The notes under the pieces were generated by a model. It did no database searches, had not been told where the DNA came from, and was given only the letters and a program-made list of their open reading frames with translations. This document shows, piece by piece, positions 51,429 through 61,558 of a stretch of 64,000 nt of DNA. Each line of letters starts with the position of its first letter. Positions within the stretch are counted from its first letter, which is position 1. The position numbers and the translations under genes are program-made. The stretch is from Flammeovirga yaeyamensis (lineage in GTDB: Bacteria; Bacteroidota; Bacteroidia; Cytophagales; Flammeovirgaceae), in assembly GCF_018736045.1 (NCBI RefSeq), contig NZ_CP076132.1, forward strand, positions 4,673,501 through 4,737,500, written 5' to 3'.

Positions 51429-52649
51429 ATGATTGACATTGAACAACTTCGAAGCGAATTCCCAATATTGGCCACAGAGGTAAACGGTCATCCTCTTACT
51501 TATTTTGATAATGGTGCGACAAATCAAAAACCCCAATCGGTCATTGATGCGCTTTCAGGATATTATAAAGGATACAACTCTAATGTTCATAGAGGGGCAC
51601 ACGCACTTGCAGACAAAGCAACTCAAGCTTTTGAGCATACTCGTGAATTGCTTAAAGAGTTTGTCAATGCGCCAAAAACAGAGCAAATCATTTTCACTAA
51701 AGGAACTACAGAAGGAATCAATCTTGTAGCGAATACTTATGGTAGAGCTAATTTACAAGCAGGCGATGAAGTGATTGTTTCTACTATGGAACACCACTCC
51801 AATATTGTTCCTTGGCAGATTGTGGCCCAAGAAAAAGGGGCAACTGTTAGAAACATTCCAATTTCTGATGAAGGTGAAATTATCTTCGAGGAATTTGAAA
51901 AAATGCTTTCAGACAAAGTGAAAATCGTTTCTATCGTTCATGCATCAAATGCTTTGGGTACAGTAAATCCTGTAGAACGTATTATCGAGAAAGCCCACGA
52001 AATTGGTGCTGTAGTTTTAATCGATGGTGCACAATCTGCAGCTCACTTACCAATTGATGTTCAAGCTCTGAATTGTGATTTCTTTGTTACCTCAGCACAT
52101 AAAATGTTCGGACCAACAGGTATGGGCTTTTTATATGGTAAGGAAGATATTTTAAATGATATGCCTCCTTTTATGGGCGGTGGAGAAATGATTAAAGAAG
52201 TATCTTTTGATGGTACTACATTTAATACTCTACCTTATAAATTTGAGGCAGGCACCCCAAATATTGCAGATACAGTAGCTTATGCTAAAGCTATTGAATT
52301 TATCAACAGATACGGGAAGGAAAACATTGCTGCAAGAGAAAAAGAATTGTTGGATTACGCTACAAAAAAATTGATTGAAGAAGTACCTACGGCAAAAATA
52401 ATTGGTACCTCATCAAACAAAGTAAGCGTTCTATCATTTATTATAGAGAATATCCACAATTATGATATTGGGATGATGTTGGATGCTAGAGGCATTGCGG
52501 TAAGAACCGGTCATCACTGTACTCAACCTTTAATGGCTCGTTATGGCTTGGAAGGAACAGTAAGAGCATCATTCTCTGTGTATAATACCTTTGAAGAGAT
52601 CGATAACTTTATCGAAGCCCTAAAAAGGATTGTAAAAATGTTTGGATAA
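51429..52649 (+). CDS. sufS: Cysteine desulfurase SufS
   Basis: 406 residues from ATG at 51429 (MIDIEQLRSEFPILATEVNG); a TTG two codons earlier is less likely. YFDNGATNQKP, THxHSN-type EHHSNIVPW and the PLP-binding Lys225 in TSAHKMFGPTG are present. The catalytic Cys364 is in RTGHHCTQPL, the short-loop form of group II (SufS/CsdA). It removes sulfur from cysteine and passes it to SufE, which is encoded next. Confidence 0.96.
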   Translation: MIDIEQLRSEFPILATEVNGHPLTYFDNGATNQKPQSVIDALSGYYKGYNSNVHRGAHALADKATQAFEHTRELLKEFVNAPKTEQIIFTKGTTEGINLVANTYGRANLQAGDEVIVSTMEHHSNIVPWQIVAQEKGATVRNIPISDEGEIIFEEFEKMLSDKVKIVSIVHASNALGTVNPVERIIEKAHEIGAVVLIDGAQSAAHLPIDVQALNCDFFVTSAHKMFGPTGMGFLYGKEDILNDMPPFMGGGEMIKEVSFDGTTFNTLPYKFEAGTPNIADTVAYAKAIEFINRYGKENIAAREKELLDYATKKLIEEVPTAKIIGTSSNKVSVLSFIIENIHNYDIGMMLDARGIAVRTGHHCTQPLMARYGLEGTVRASFSVYNTFEEIDNFIEALKRIVKMFG

Positions 52650-52667
52650 ATAGAAATAGATATAAAT

Positions 52668-53105
52668 ATGTCAGTGGCAACAAAAAGCATAGAAGAAGTA
52701 CAAAACGACATCATCGATGATTTCGATTTGTTAGATGGAGATAGAGAGTCTACTATCTTTTATATCATGGAATTAGGACAAGAACTTCCTGCAATTGATG
52801 AAACACACATGGTTGACGAAAACTTAATCAAAGGGTGTCAATCGAAAGTGTGGCTAACTACCGATTTTGTAGATGGTCATGTTATTTTCAATGCAGATAG
52901 TAATACTGATATCACTAAAGGTTTAATCAGTTTACTAATTAGAGTGCTTAATGGTAGAACTCCTCTAGAAATTATGAATGCTGATTTATTCTTCTTTGAA
53001 AAAATTGGTATGAATGGAGTAATTGGCTCTCAACGTTCTAATGGCTTTGCCTCAATGATCAAACAAATGAAGTTTTATGCATTGGCTTACAGTGCGAAAA
53101 ACTAA
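52668..53105 (+). CDS. sufE: SufE-like sulfur acceptor
   Basis: 145 residues. The conserved sulfur-accepting Cys57 is in LIKGCQSKVW, followed by VHLxxxx-type FVDGHVIFNADSNTDITKGL. It accepts persulfide from SufS for Fe-S assembly. It is 18 bp downstream of sufS. Confidence 0.95.
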   Translation: MSVATKSIEEVQNDIIDDFDLLDGDRESTIFYIMELGQELPAIDETHMVDENLIKGCQSKVWLTTDFVDGHVIFNADSNTDITKGLISLLIRVLNGRTPLEIMNADLFFFEKIGMNGVIGSQRSNGFASMIKQMKFYALAYSAKN

Positions 53106-53114
53106 TATTCAATC

Positions 53115-53465
53115 ATGTCAGAAAATAAAAACGAATCTGTAAATACTATGAGCAATACAGATGAATTAAAAGATAATATCATTGCAGCGATCAAAACAGT
53201 GTATGATCCTGAAATCCCAGTAGATGTTTTCGAATTGGGGTTAATCTATGATATCAATATTATTCCTCCTTTAAACAAAGTGCATATTTTAATGACACTT
53301 ACTACACCCTCTTGCCCTTCTGCGGAACAAATCCCTGGTGAAATTGAGCAAGTGGCAAAAGCAGTAGAAGGAGTGAGTGATGTAGAAATTGAACTTACTT
53401 TCGAGCCTCCTTACACTACAGACATGATGTCTGAAGAAGCAAAGTTGGAACTCGGCTTTTTATAG
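53115..53465 (+). CDS. SufT-like (MIP18/DUF59) Fe-S maturation protein
   Basis: 116 residues. AAIKTVYDPEIPVDVFELGLI (the DPEIPVNIxDLGLVY motif), then MTLTTPSCPSAEQIPGEIE, and ELTFEPPYTTDMMSEEAK are typical of the MIP18/SufT family. These act in late Fe-S cluster delivery. It is 9 bp downstream of sufE. Confidence 0.93.
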   Translation: MSENKNESVNTMSNTDELKDNIIAAIKTVYDPEIPVDVFELGLIYDINIIPPLNKVHILMTLTTPSCPSAEQIPGEIEQVAKAVEGVSDVEIELTFEPPYTTDMMSEEAKLELGFL

Positions 53466-53497
53466 AGAATACAAACGTATAAACAATAACGGAAATT

Positions 53498-53911
53498 ATG
53501 TATCCAGAACATTTGACTACTCCTATGAAATTGGAGTTGACTGATAATGGTTTTGCAGATCTAACATCTGCTACTGAAGTAGAAGAAACTATTGCGAAAG
53601 CAGGTACTACTTTATTGGTAATCAACTCAGTTTGTGGTTGTGCTGCAGGTACTTGTAGACCAGGCGTTTTACAATCGCTTCAACAATCAGAGGTAAAACC
53701 AACTCAATTGGCAACAGTATTTGCTGGTGTTGATGCTGAGGCAGTAGCTAAAGCTAGAGAGTTAATGTTACCTTACCCTCCATCGTCGCCAAGTATTGCG
53801 ATGTTCAAAGATGGTGAGTTAGTTCACTTTATCGAAAGACACCACATCGAAGGCCGTTCTGCTGAAATGATCGCTGAACACCTTACGGCTGTTTATAAAG
53901 AATTCTGCTAG
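53498..53911 (+). CDS. Bacilliredoxin (BrxA/BrxB family)
   Basis: 137 residues. A thioredoxin-like fold with NSVCGCAAGTCRPG (Cys46-Gly-Cys48 and Cys53), then GVDAEAVAKARE and PPSSPSIAMFKDGE. This CGC motif is characteristic of the BrxA/YphP/YqiW family, which removes bacillithiol (or a related thiol) from proteins. It follows the SufT-like gene by 32 bp and ends the unit. Confidence 0.92.
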   Translation: MYPEHLTTPMKLELTDNGFADLTSATEVEETIAKAGTTLLVINSVCGCAAGTCRPGVLQSLQQSEVKPTQLATVFAGVDAEAVAKARELMLPYPPSSPSIAMFKDGELVHFIERHHIEGRSAEMIAEHLTAVYKEFC

Positions 53912-53924
53912 TCAGAATGAAAAC

Positions 53925-53961
53925 AAAAAAATGCTGATCGTTAATTCGATCAGCATTTTTT
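53925..53961. terminator. Bidirectional terminator
   Basis: AAAAAATGCTGATCG and CGATCAGCATTTTTT form a perfect 15-bp stem with a 6-nt loop between convergent genes. Confidence 0.9.
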
Positions 53962-56736
53962 TTATTTAGAGTTTCCTACGTAGGCAAACTTAAAATGTAT
54001 TCTTCTGTTTTGTCGTCTTCCCTCTTTTGTAGCATTACTAACAAGTGGTTCATCCTCACCTTTACTATCTACAATAATACGATTAGGGTTTTCGATATCT
54101 TTAAAGAAAAATCCTACTGATTTTGCTCTCTCCATACCTAAATAAGTATTATAAACCGCTGGACCACTACTATCTGTATGTCCTGTAATCTTTAAAGATT
54201 TTTTCGGATTTTTCGTTAAATACTCTTTGATTTCGGATAAGATTTTATGATGTGTTGTGGAGAATTCCTTTGAATCAAATGGAAACTGAATAGTCATATC
54301 TTCTACTCGTTTCTCAAATTCCAAGTCCTCATTACTTGTGTTTTCTCCAACAATTTCTTGATGAATTTCCTCATGATCGTGTTCAGGATCATAATTTACA
54401 TAACCATCCTCAGAACCACCTGTATTTTCAATGTATCTCAAGTTCACTCCTGTCTTCGCCCCTTTTACAAATTTAGAAGACAGTTGTTCTCTTTCTACAC
54501 CGTGATCAACCATATAATCAATAATTGCATTAATATCAGCTAATCCTTTTTTCGATTCATCTGCAGTAATTACTAATTCTAAAACAGCACAATTTCTAAG
54601 TTCAGCCAGTAAATGATTCAATAGATCCTTATTAATATCTATCACATCATCATTACTTTCTTCGACCAACAGTTCATTATAACTTAAGTCTGCATCGTAA
54701 TGTTGACAATTGGCTGCTCTTGACAATGTTTTTTGATATCCCTTGGGACGAATGATGTACTCCATACGTTCATTTTTCCAAGACTCTTCATCATCTGCTA
54801 AATAAAGAGGGAATCTAGTACCGTAACCAATATTTTGATCTACTAGGGCATCATCTGTATATCCAACAGTATGCATACCTTCTAAAGACTCCATAGATCT
54901 AGTTTTAGATTCAAATTCTAAAACAAGGTCACTTTTATCATCATTGTAATTACTATGTCCTACCACTTCTATACTCTGATCAGGGTGCTTTTCAATAAAC
55001 TCTTTTAATAATTTAAGTTCTATTGCCGAGGCTGCCATATCCAATTCATTTTCTTTGAAATAGATATTGTTCAGTTCCTCTGATCTATTTTCAGCAAAAG
55101 GTTGTAAGGTATATGTTTTCGTATAGTTTACAGTTCCTGAATTATATTTACTAAAATCAATTCTTTCAGACTTCAATAGATAATTATCAGCAGTTAAGAT
55201 AACTCCATAGTTTCCATAACAACGATGCATAAATTCTACAGGCGTATTGATATTAATAAAATCAAGTTCTCTTTCTATTTCCTGAGTTTTAATGTTGATC
55301 AATTTTAAATTAATTGCTGCATTTTTCTCGTCTTCTGTGGTAGCTGCAAACTTAAAGAAAACTACTTTTTGAATATTGGCTTCGTTGTTTTTCACACAAT
55401 AAATATCGAATCCACCCATTCCTTCTTCTCTTACTGAAGAAAAATATGATTCTTCACCATCAGCAGACATTACATAGAAAATATCATCGCTTGGTGAGTT
55501 TACTGGATAATTTAACTGTTCTAATGTACCTAGTTCACCAGTCATTAAATCGATATCGATTTTAAATACATCAAAACCACCAATACTGTGATGCCCTTGT
55601 GAACTAAAGTATAAAGTCTTACCATTCGGATGTATATAAGGCGATTCCTCGTCTAAGTCAGAGTTAATTACTCCACCTAGGTTTTGTGCTTCAGCCCACT
55701 CACCGTTAGGTAGCTTTCTAATGATGTATAAGTCTTTTCCTCCTTGTGCTTCAGGATCTTCTCTATCACTTACGAAAATAATTGCTTTACCATCGGCAGA
55801 CATACTCATGTGTGTTTCATGAGCAGTAGAATTAATCGGTGCAGAAACTGATGTTGGTTCAGACCATTTTCCATCCCTATAATTCACTTCGTAGATGTTC
55901 CCCGGATTGTTTGTACTTTTTCCGTAACTACGGTACATGAAAAGTTGATTCCCATCAGAAGACAATGCAATCGCTGCATCGTGTTCATCTGTATTGATCT
56001 CGCTAAATTCTTTTGGAGAATGCCAAAACCCATCTTCTCTTCTATCCATGTAAAATACATCTTGATATGGAAGTTGGTCATGAGGGTCTAATTCATGATG
56101 ACTCGAGATATCCTGACGATGAGATGTAAAGTATAAACGAGAACCATCTACCGTAATAATTGGTGCTAAATCTGGAAGATAAGTATTGGCCAAAGAAAGA
56201 TTAAGCATCAATTTATTATCTGCTTTTGCAAAAAATGCAGGTCCTCTTTTACATTGATCAATATATCTATCCAATTCCTCTTCTGTAAAAACAGTGTAAC
56301 CGGCTAACTTTTTCTTCTCTTTTAAAGTTTCTTCGGTTTCCGATTGAAGAATTGCTTTGGCCTTCTCAAATTTGACTATGGCAGAATCGAACTCCATAAC
56401 TAAATGGTAAGTTCTTCCCAGCCAATAATCGATTTGACGCATATCGGGTTGTAGAATATTCGCTTTTTGGAAATAAGGAAGTGCATCAACCTTATTTTTT
56501 GTAGGTGAATGAAAAGTTGCTATACCTAAATAATACCACATTAAAGCGTTATTCTGACTTGTCTTAGTAGCAACAAGCATTTCATCTTCCACAAAATGAT
56601 ATTCTTCAATTTTTAAATATCTTTCTGCTTCTTTGAGCGCTTTTTTGTCTTTTGAGCTAACTGTTTGCCCAATACTATGCAATGAAGTTATTATAAAAAG
56701 TAGTAATAGTAACAGTTTATTTTGGGAGTAGATCAT
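53962..56736 (-). CDS. PorE-like TPR/PD40/OmpA protein, 924 aa
   Basis: 924 residues. A signal peptide (to about residue 24), TPR-type helices (25-150), a WD40/PD40 propeller (about 185-450; DGSRLYFTSHRQD, DGKAIIFVSDRED, NGKTLYFSSQGHHS), a beta-sandwich regulatory domain (455-560) and an OmpA-like C-terminal domain. The C-terminal OmpA domain (about 800-924) includes TIQFPFDSKEFS, KITGHTDSSG and RRQNRRIHF, the peptidoglycan-binding signature. A second, degenerate OmpA-like segment is near 590-680 (SIEVVGHSNYND). This architecture matches the P. gingivalis T9SS protein PorE, but related proteins with other roles exist. Confidence 0.8.
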   Translation of the reverse strand: MIYSQNKLLLLLLFIITSLHSIGQTVSSKDKKALKEAERYLKIEEYHFVEDEMLVATKTSQNNALMWYYLGIATFHSPTKNKVDALPYFQKANILQPDMRQIDYWLGRTYHLVMEFDSAIVKFEKAKAILQSETEETLKEKKKLAGYTVFTEEELDRYIDQCKRGPAFFAKADNKLMLNLSLANTYLPDLAPIITVDGSRLYFTSHRQDISSHHELDPHDQLPYQDVFYMDRREDGFWHSPKEFSEINTDEHDAAIALSSDGNQLFMYRSYGKSTNNPGNIYEVNYRDGKWSEPTSVSAPINSTAHETHMSMSADGKAIIFVSDREDPEAQGGKDLYIIRKLPNGEWAEAQNLGGVINSDLDEESPYIHPNGKTLYFSSQGHHSIGGFDVFKIDIDLMTGELGTLEQLNYPVNSPSDDIFYVMSADGEESYFSSVREEGMGGFDIYCVKNNEANIQKVVFFKFAATTEDEKNAAINLKLINIKTQEIERELDFININTPVEFMHRCYGNYGVILTADNYLLKSERIDFSKYNSGTVNYTKTYTLQPFAENRSEELNNIYFKENELDMAASAIELKLLKEFIEKHPDQSIEVVGHSNYNDDKSDLVLEFESKTRSMESLEGMHTVGYTDDALVDQNIGYGTRFPLYLADDEESWKNERMEYIIRPKGYQKTLSRAANCQHYDADLSYNELLVEESNDDVIDINKDLLNHLLAELRNCAVLELVITADESKKGLADINAIIDYMVDHGVEREQLSSKFVKGAKTGVNLRYIENTGGSEDGYVNYDPEHDHEEIHQEIVGENTSNEDLEFEKRVEDMTIQFPFDSKEFSTTHHKILSEIKEYLTKNPKKSLKITGHTDSSGPAVYNTYLGMERAKSVGFFFKDIENPNRIIVDSKGEDEPLVSNATKEGRRQNRRIHFKFAYVGNSK

Positions 56737-56762
56737 TTTGAGAGTATCTGATTATTAAACTA

Positions 56763-59117
56763 CTAATTTCGAAATTCTAGAGGAGTAAACGAAATTCTAC
56801 GATTCTTTTTTCTACCTTCTTCCGTGTTATTGTCTGCAATTGGCTGTTTAAATCCATAAGATTTATGCGTTAATCTACTTTTTTCTATCCCCATAATGAT
56901 CAATTGTTGAACCACAGCTTTAGATCTTTTTTCTCCTAAAATAGTATTAAATGCGGCTGTACCTTTGTTATCTGTATGTCCGCCTACCTCTAACAAGAGG
57001 TCCGGATATCTATCCATTACATCAAAAACTTGTTCGATTACACGAAAACTTTCCGATGTAATTACATTACTATTAAAAGCAAAATTGATCGTTCCGATAA
57101 CATCCAAAACTTCACCTAAAGTAGGCTCTAATACTGGAATTGTATCTTCTACTACTACTTCTACAAAAGCTACTTCTTCTATATCTTTTGGAAGAATTAC
57201 ATATTCAATTCTCTGATTCTTTAGTCTACCTAATTTTGAATTATTAGAGGCAATTGGATGTTGCCAACCGAACCCTTCTACTTCTAATTTATCTACATCT
57301 ACCCCTCTACTTATTAATTCTTTAGCAATTTTGTCCGCTTTATCTTGAGTATATTCCATCACACTTGCAGAGTCTTTATCCGATAAAGCTTCATGCACGT
57401 GGATACCTATTTTATATTCCTCTACATTTTTAATGAAGTTGGCTAAATCATTCAATTCTGCCTCCGATTGTTCTGTAATATTCAATTGATCATCAAAGAA
57501 TATGTTATTTAACTCCTCTCTTTCTTGAGGGGCGATTCTTTTCAACTTCACAATATCATTAATTTCCAGATACTGATCGATTTCTTTGATATTGATATTC
57601 TTTGAATGAAATAAATAACCACTTTGTAGCACCCTAAATCCATAATTATGATCAGGTTCTAAATAGAATAAATATTTACCACCTTCAGCACTAGCCGTGA
57701 TGATCTCTTCTTTCACATCATTTTCTACTACCGACAATCCTGCTTCCACCAAATTATTTGATGTTGCATCACGTACTTCACCTACCAAGGCAATTGACTG
57801 TACTGTTTCCGATGGAACAATGGCCATATAAATATCTTGTCCACCATAACTATCTTCTCTAATAGAAGAGAAGTAGCCTCTTTGTCCATCAGAAGAAATT
57901 GAATAAAAAACATCGTCTCCTGCAGTGTTTATAGGGTAGCCAATATTTTTTGGGGTAGACCAGGCCTTAGTACTTTCATTCCATTCCGAAGAATAAATGT
58001 CGTAACCTCCCATACCATTGTGTCCTTTAGAACTAAAGTACAATACTTTTCCACTTGGGTGAATAAACGGAGATTCCTCGTCATACTCTGTATTAATCAC
58101 TGGGCCTAAATTTTCAGCCTTTCCCCAACTACCATCCTCTTCCTTATGGATAACATAAATATCTTTACCGCCGTGAGCATCTTTTTGAGATCGGTTACTA
58201 GTAAAATAAAGCGATTTACCATCGGCAGTTAGAGAGGCATGTGTTTCCCAATTATCAGAATTAATATCTTTTGATAACTCTAGTGGTCTTGACCAATCCT
58301 TTCCGTTCCACTGACTTAAATATAAATCACCTGAATGGCTTCCTGTGTTTCTATACAAAAACAAAGAATTACCTGAAGGGGAAATACCTACAGCGGCATC
58401 ATGACCTTTTGTATTTACTGTTGTTCCAATATTTTTTGCTTTTTGCCAAACACCCTCTTCATCATGGTGAGCGATATAGACATCTTCATAATACAAACCA
58501 TCGATCGGATCGATATCTCCCCCTTTACTATCTGGTCTTCTTGAAGTAAAGATTAATGTTTTTTCATCTGCTGAAAGCACGGGGGCGAAATCTTGATATT
58601 CGGAGTTAATATTAGGTCCCAAATTAACGATGATCATTTCTAAAGAATCATCCATTAATTCCATACTCTTTAAACATTGTTTCTTTAAAAGCTCCAGTTC
58701 TTTGGTTAGTTTTTTATCGGTTTTTGTGGTCGATAAGTAATGATCATATAAATCATATGCTTCTTTAAAACGATGATTGTATTGTAAAGAAACTGCTTTT
58801 AAACGTTTTAATTCAGGGTAAGTCTCCTCATCATTTACTTTTTCGAAATAGGCGAGTGCGTGACTTTTATTTAAAGTCTGAGAATGTATATAGACATATC
58901 CCATAAGGTAATTCCATTCAGTATCAGAAGCACCTTCATCAGCTACATGTTTAAGAACTTCTTCTGCATGATGAAATTCTTCGTATTTCATGTACTCTTT
59001 GGCATATCGAACAGCCTTTTTAAACTCAGAAGTATGTTTTACTTTTTGTCCAAAAGATAAATTGATAGAAAATAGTATGACACAGACAGTAAAAAGTGGG
59101 TGTAAATGAAGTTTCAT
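56763..59117 (-). CDS. PorE-like TPR/PD40/OmpA protein, 784 aa
   Basis: 784 residues, a paralogue of the downstream gene 26 bp away. Signal peptide (ends near NLSFGQ), TPR part (about 25-140), PD40 propeller (about 165-430; DEKTLIFTSRRPDSKGG, DGKSLYFTSNRSQKDAHGG and SGKVLYFSSKGHNGMGGYD), a carboxypeptidase-regulatory-like domain (440-530) and two OmpA-like domains. The first (about 550-650) is degenerate; the second (about 675-784) has LEVGGHTDNKGTA and RKKNRRISF, the peptidoglycan-binding motif. It is likely an outer-membrane-associated T9SS or envelope scaffold, cotranscribed with the 924-residue protein. Confidence 0.8.
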   Translation of the reverse strand: MKLHLHPLFTVCVILFSINLSFGQKVKHTSEFKKAVRYAKEYMKYEEFHHAEEVLKHVADEGASDTEWNYLMGYVYIHSQTLNKSHALAYFEKVNDEETYPELKRLKAVSLQYNHRFKEAYDLYDHYLSTTKTDKKLTKELELLKKQCLKSMELMDDSLEMIIVNLGPNINSEYQDFAPVLSADEKTLIFTSRRPDSKGGDIDPIDGLYYEDVYIAHHDEEGVWQKAKNIGTTVNTKGHDAAVGISPSGNSLFLYRNTGSHSGDLYLSQWNGKDWSRPLELSKDINSDNWETHASLTADGKSLYFTSNRSQKDAHGGKDIYVIHKEEDGSWGKAENLGPVINTEYDEESPFIHPSGKVLYFSSKGHNGMGGYDIYSSEWNESTKAWSTPKNIGYPINTAGDDVFYSISSDGQRGYFSSIREDSYGGQDIYMAIVPSETVQSIALVGEVRDATSNNLVEAGLSVVENDVKEEIITASAEGGKYLFYLEPDHNYGFRVLQSGYLFHSKNINIKEIDQYLEINDIVKLKRIAPQEREELNNIFFDDQLNITEQSEAELNDLANFIKNVEEYKIGIHVHEALSDKDSASVMEYTQDKADKIAKELISRGVDVDKLEVEGFGWQHPIASNNSKLGRLKNQRIEYVILPKDIEEVAFVEVVVEDTIPVLEPTLGEVLDVIGTINFAFNSNVITSESFRVIEQVFDVMDRYPDLLLEVGGHTDNKGTAAFNTILGEKRSKAVVQQLIIMGIEKSRLTHKSYGFKQPIADNNTEEGRKKNRRISFTPLEFRN

Positions 59118-59200
59118 GTTAAAAAATGTCGCTTTGTAATATATTCTTAGTTAGATAATGCAAACAATATCATACAATTATAAGTTAAAATGCAAAAAGC

Positions 59201-59231
59201 ATTGGTCTAAACTTTGAAAATTGTAATTTTG
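59201..59231 (+). promoter_or_regulatory. Candidate ubiE promoter
   Basis: ATTGG at 59201-59205 and TAATTTTG at 59224-59231 (exact TAnnTTTG) are separated by 18 nt, matching the Bacteroidota -33/-7 consensus. They lie about 74 bp before ubiE. Confidence 0.5.
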
Positions 59232-59304
59232 CAAAAAATATAATCTCAGAATTTTCCGAGATCAATTCAGTACAATTTACTGAAAACATCAATTAGATAA
59301 AAAC

Positions 59305-60030
59305 ATGACGGTATTACCTTATAAAGATAGCGGAGACGGCAAAAAAGAACAGGTGGCAAATATGTTTAATAACATATCGGCGAAGTACGATTTACTTAAC
59401 CGTGTTCTTAGTGGTGGAATAGATATTTATTGGAGAAAAGTAGCTATCAATAAATTAAAGAAACAACAACCAAAGACTATTTTGGATGTAGCAACAGGAA
59501 CGGGTGACCTAGCATTGCAAGCATGGGCAACACTTAAACCAGAAAAAATTACTGGAGCTGATATTTCTTCAGGTATGGTAGAAGTTGGTCGTGAAAAGAT
59601 TGCTAAAAAAGGTTTATCAGATGTTATTGACCTTCAAATTGGAGATTCAGAAAACTTACCTTTTGTAGATAATTCTTTTGAAGCTGTAACAGTTGCTTTT
59701 GGTGTTCGTAACTTTGAAAATTTGGAGAAAGGATTGGCAGAAATCAAGAGAGTATTAAAACCTAATGGCACATTAGTTGTACTTGAATTCTCACAACCTA
59801 CAAATTTCCTATTCAAACATTTATATAGATTCTATTCTATGCGAGTATTACCTTTGATAGGAAAATTAGTTTCTAAAGATAACTCAGCCTATACTTACTT
59901 ACCTGAATCTGTAGAACAATTCCCTTACGGAAAAGCTTTTACTGATATTCTAAGTAAACTAGGTTACAAATCGGCCACATGTACAACACTCACTTTTGGG
60001 ATAAGTTCTATATATACAGGAACAAAATAA
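59305..60030 (+). CDS. ubiE: Demethylmenaquinone methyltransferase
   Basis: 241 residues. [20 protein letters not shown], the SAM-binding motif [26 protein letters not shown] and [20 protein letters not shown] are the family signatures. It performs the last methylation of menaquinone (MK) synthesis. Its 3' end overlaps the next gene by 52 bp. Confidence 0.95.
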   Translation: MTVLPYKDSGDGKKEQVANMFNNISAKYDLLNRVLSGGIDIYWRKVAINKLKKQQPKTILDVATGTGDLALQAWATLKPEKITGADISSGMVEVGREKIAKKGLSDVIDLQIGDSENLPFVDNSFEAVTVAFGVRNFENLEKGLAEIKRVLKPNGTLVVLEFSQPTNFLFKHLYRFYSMRVLPLIGKLVSKDNSAYTYLPESVEQFPYGKAFTDILSKLGYKSATCTTLTFGISSIYTGTK

Positions 60031-60791
60031 ATTTTTTATTTTTCTCTATTTTATTGATCACATTTTGTTCAAATACATCATTTGCTCAATTAAAGAAGAA
60101 AAAACAGACGAGTAGTACCGTTTACAACCTAATGAATTTCGACAACCGAACTTTTCATTATGGTTTTCAGATAGGGTATATTTCCTCTCCGGTAGGAATG
60201 GATCCATCGAGCGATCCTTACATAATCATACCGAATGAAGATGGAACTACTAACCAATATCTTACTTACATAACTCCTCAGACGACTGCCAGTTTTTTAC
60301 TTGGCTTCATCATGAACATCAAATTATCTCAAGATAATCACTGGCACTTTAGGACCTCTCCTAACGTTTCGTTTTTTTCTAGAAGATTTTCTATTGATTT
60401 ATTAGACGGAGGAACACTAGATAGTAGAGATGTTGATCAGCTTCAATCGAATACCAATTTGGAGATTCCATTATTGTTGAAATATCAGTCTGATAGAAGA
60501 AAGAATCATAGAATGTATTTATTAGGAGGTATTACACCTTCATATATGGTAGCTACAAAACATGAATCATCAAGAAAAGAGTATTTTATTACTTTAAACG
60601 AGTTTAATATGTCTTTGACTTGGGGTTTTGGATTCCATATTTACAATAGTATGTTCTGCTTATCTCCAGAGATTAGAATCTCACATGGTTTAATGAACGT
60701 TGCAGCTCAACCAGAGAACTCTTTGATTATGCATACGGTCGATGCCATTAGAACACACAAAATATCGTTTGTGATCAACTTTGAAGGTTAA
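59979..60791 (+). CDS. porT: PorT-like outer-membrane protein (T9SS)
   Basis: 270 residues. The frame has ATG at 59979, inside ubiE; no ATG lies between that and the hydrophobic segment ([12 protein letters not shown] to SNTSFAQ), so this start is likely though the n-region is long (about 18 residues). The mature part is an eight-strand-type beta-barrel ([36 protein letters not shown]). The ubiE-porT adjacency is known from other Bacteroidota genomes, as I recall, and supports the assignment to the type IX secretion component PorT. Sequence alone gives only a PorT/porin-type call. Confidence 0.75.
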   Translation: MYNTHFWDKFYIYRNKINFLFFSILLITFCSNTSFAQLKKKKQTSSTVYNLMNFDNRTFHYGFQIGYISSPVGMDPSSDPYIIIPNEDGTTNQYLTYITPQTTASFLLGFIMNIKLSQDNHWHFRTSPNVSFFSRRFSIDLLDGGTLDSRDVDQLQSNTNLEIPLLLKYQSDRRKNHRMYLLGGITPSYMVATKHESSRKEYFITLNEFNMSLTWGFGFHIYNSMFCLSPEIRISHGLMNVAAQPENSLIMHTVDAIRTHKISFVINFEG

Positions 60792-60813
60792 TATCAAAAA
60801 AAGATTATATAAA

Positions 60814-60842
60814 AAGCCTCTACTATTAATCAGTAGGGGCTT
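60814..60842. terminator. Bidirectional terminator overlapping the 3' end of the lipoprotein gene
   Basis: AAGCCTCTACT and AGTAGGGGCTT form an 11-bp stem with one G-T pair. The stop codon of the minus-strand gene lies within it. Confidence 0.75.
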
Positions 60843-61461
60843 CTTCGTCTTTACCTTTTGATGTTCCTATTTCCACACCTTCCGTAGTAATAAAGTTACT
60901 TTCATTTAATGCTCTGTCGCATATATGAATTTCAAACTTTATAGAGTCTCCTTCTGAAAATATATCTTGAATTCTTTCATCAACAAGTAGTAGTATTAAG
61001 TACCTCAACTCACCTTCTAAAGGTCTATCTCTTCCTGAATTGTTCAACAATGGGAAACGACCATTGTATGAAGTTCCATCATCAAATGTGATCATGGAAA
61101 ATTCTGTTTCATCAGGACGTTTTAAAAGTATATCAACAAAATAATTGTTGTGATACTTATTTACCATAGTAGTATCAGGATTATCAGGATCGGGAATAGT
61201 TGCATCATACTTTGGATCTTGTTCATCAGAACTTAATCCTAAATCGCCATCCCCATCTCTGAAATTTAGACCTACATAAATAGAATCTTGTTTCCCAGAA
61301 TCCGAATCTCCATCACCACCTGCCCTATTTTCTATCCACGCAAATTCAATCTCAGGTTCGTTTGGAAACTCAGGTTCTCCAAAACATGAACTTAACATGA
61401 GAAGTATTAACAGATAAGGTACATATTTTATTTGCTGTGTTATATATTTTAGCGAAGTCAT
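60826..61461 (-). CDS. Acidic lipoprotein with DxDxDG repeats
   Basis: 211 residues. A signal peptide with lipobox LMLSSC (Cys about residue 26). The mature part is acidic and carries GGDGDSDSGKQD and RDGDGDLGLSSDEQD, calcium-binding EF-loop or thrombospondin-type-3-like motifs. A beta-rich domain follows (YFVDILLKRPDETEFSMI, RYLILLLVDERIQDI). It is probably at the outer membrane. No family recognised. Confidence 0.7.
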   Translation of the reverse strand: MTSLKYITQQIKYVPYLLILLMLSSCFGEPEFPNEPEIEFAWIENRAGGDGDSDSGKQDSIYVGLNFRDGDGDLGLSSDEQDPKYDATIPDPDNPDTTMVNKYHNNYFVDILLKRPDETEFSMITFDDGTSYNGRFPLLNNSGRDRPLEGELRYLILLLVDERIQDIFSEGDSIKFEIHICDRALNESNFITTEGVEIGTSKGKDEEAPTD

Positions 61462-61558
61462 AGACAGATGAACTTAATTTATTAGGTGGATCTACGTCAC
61501 TTTTAGTAAATTCCTTTACTTTTAAGTATCAAGATAATTAAATCTAAAGTATCTCAGA

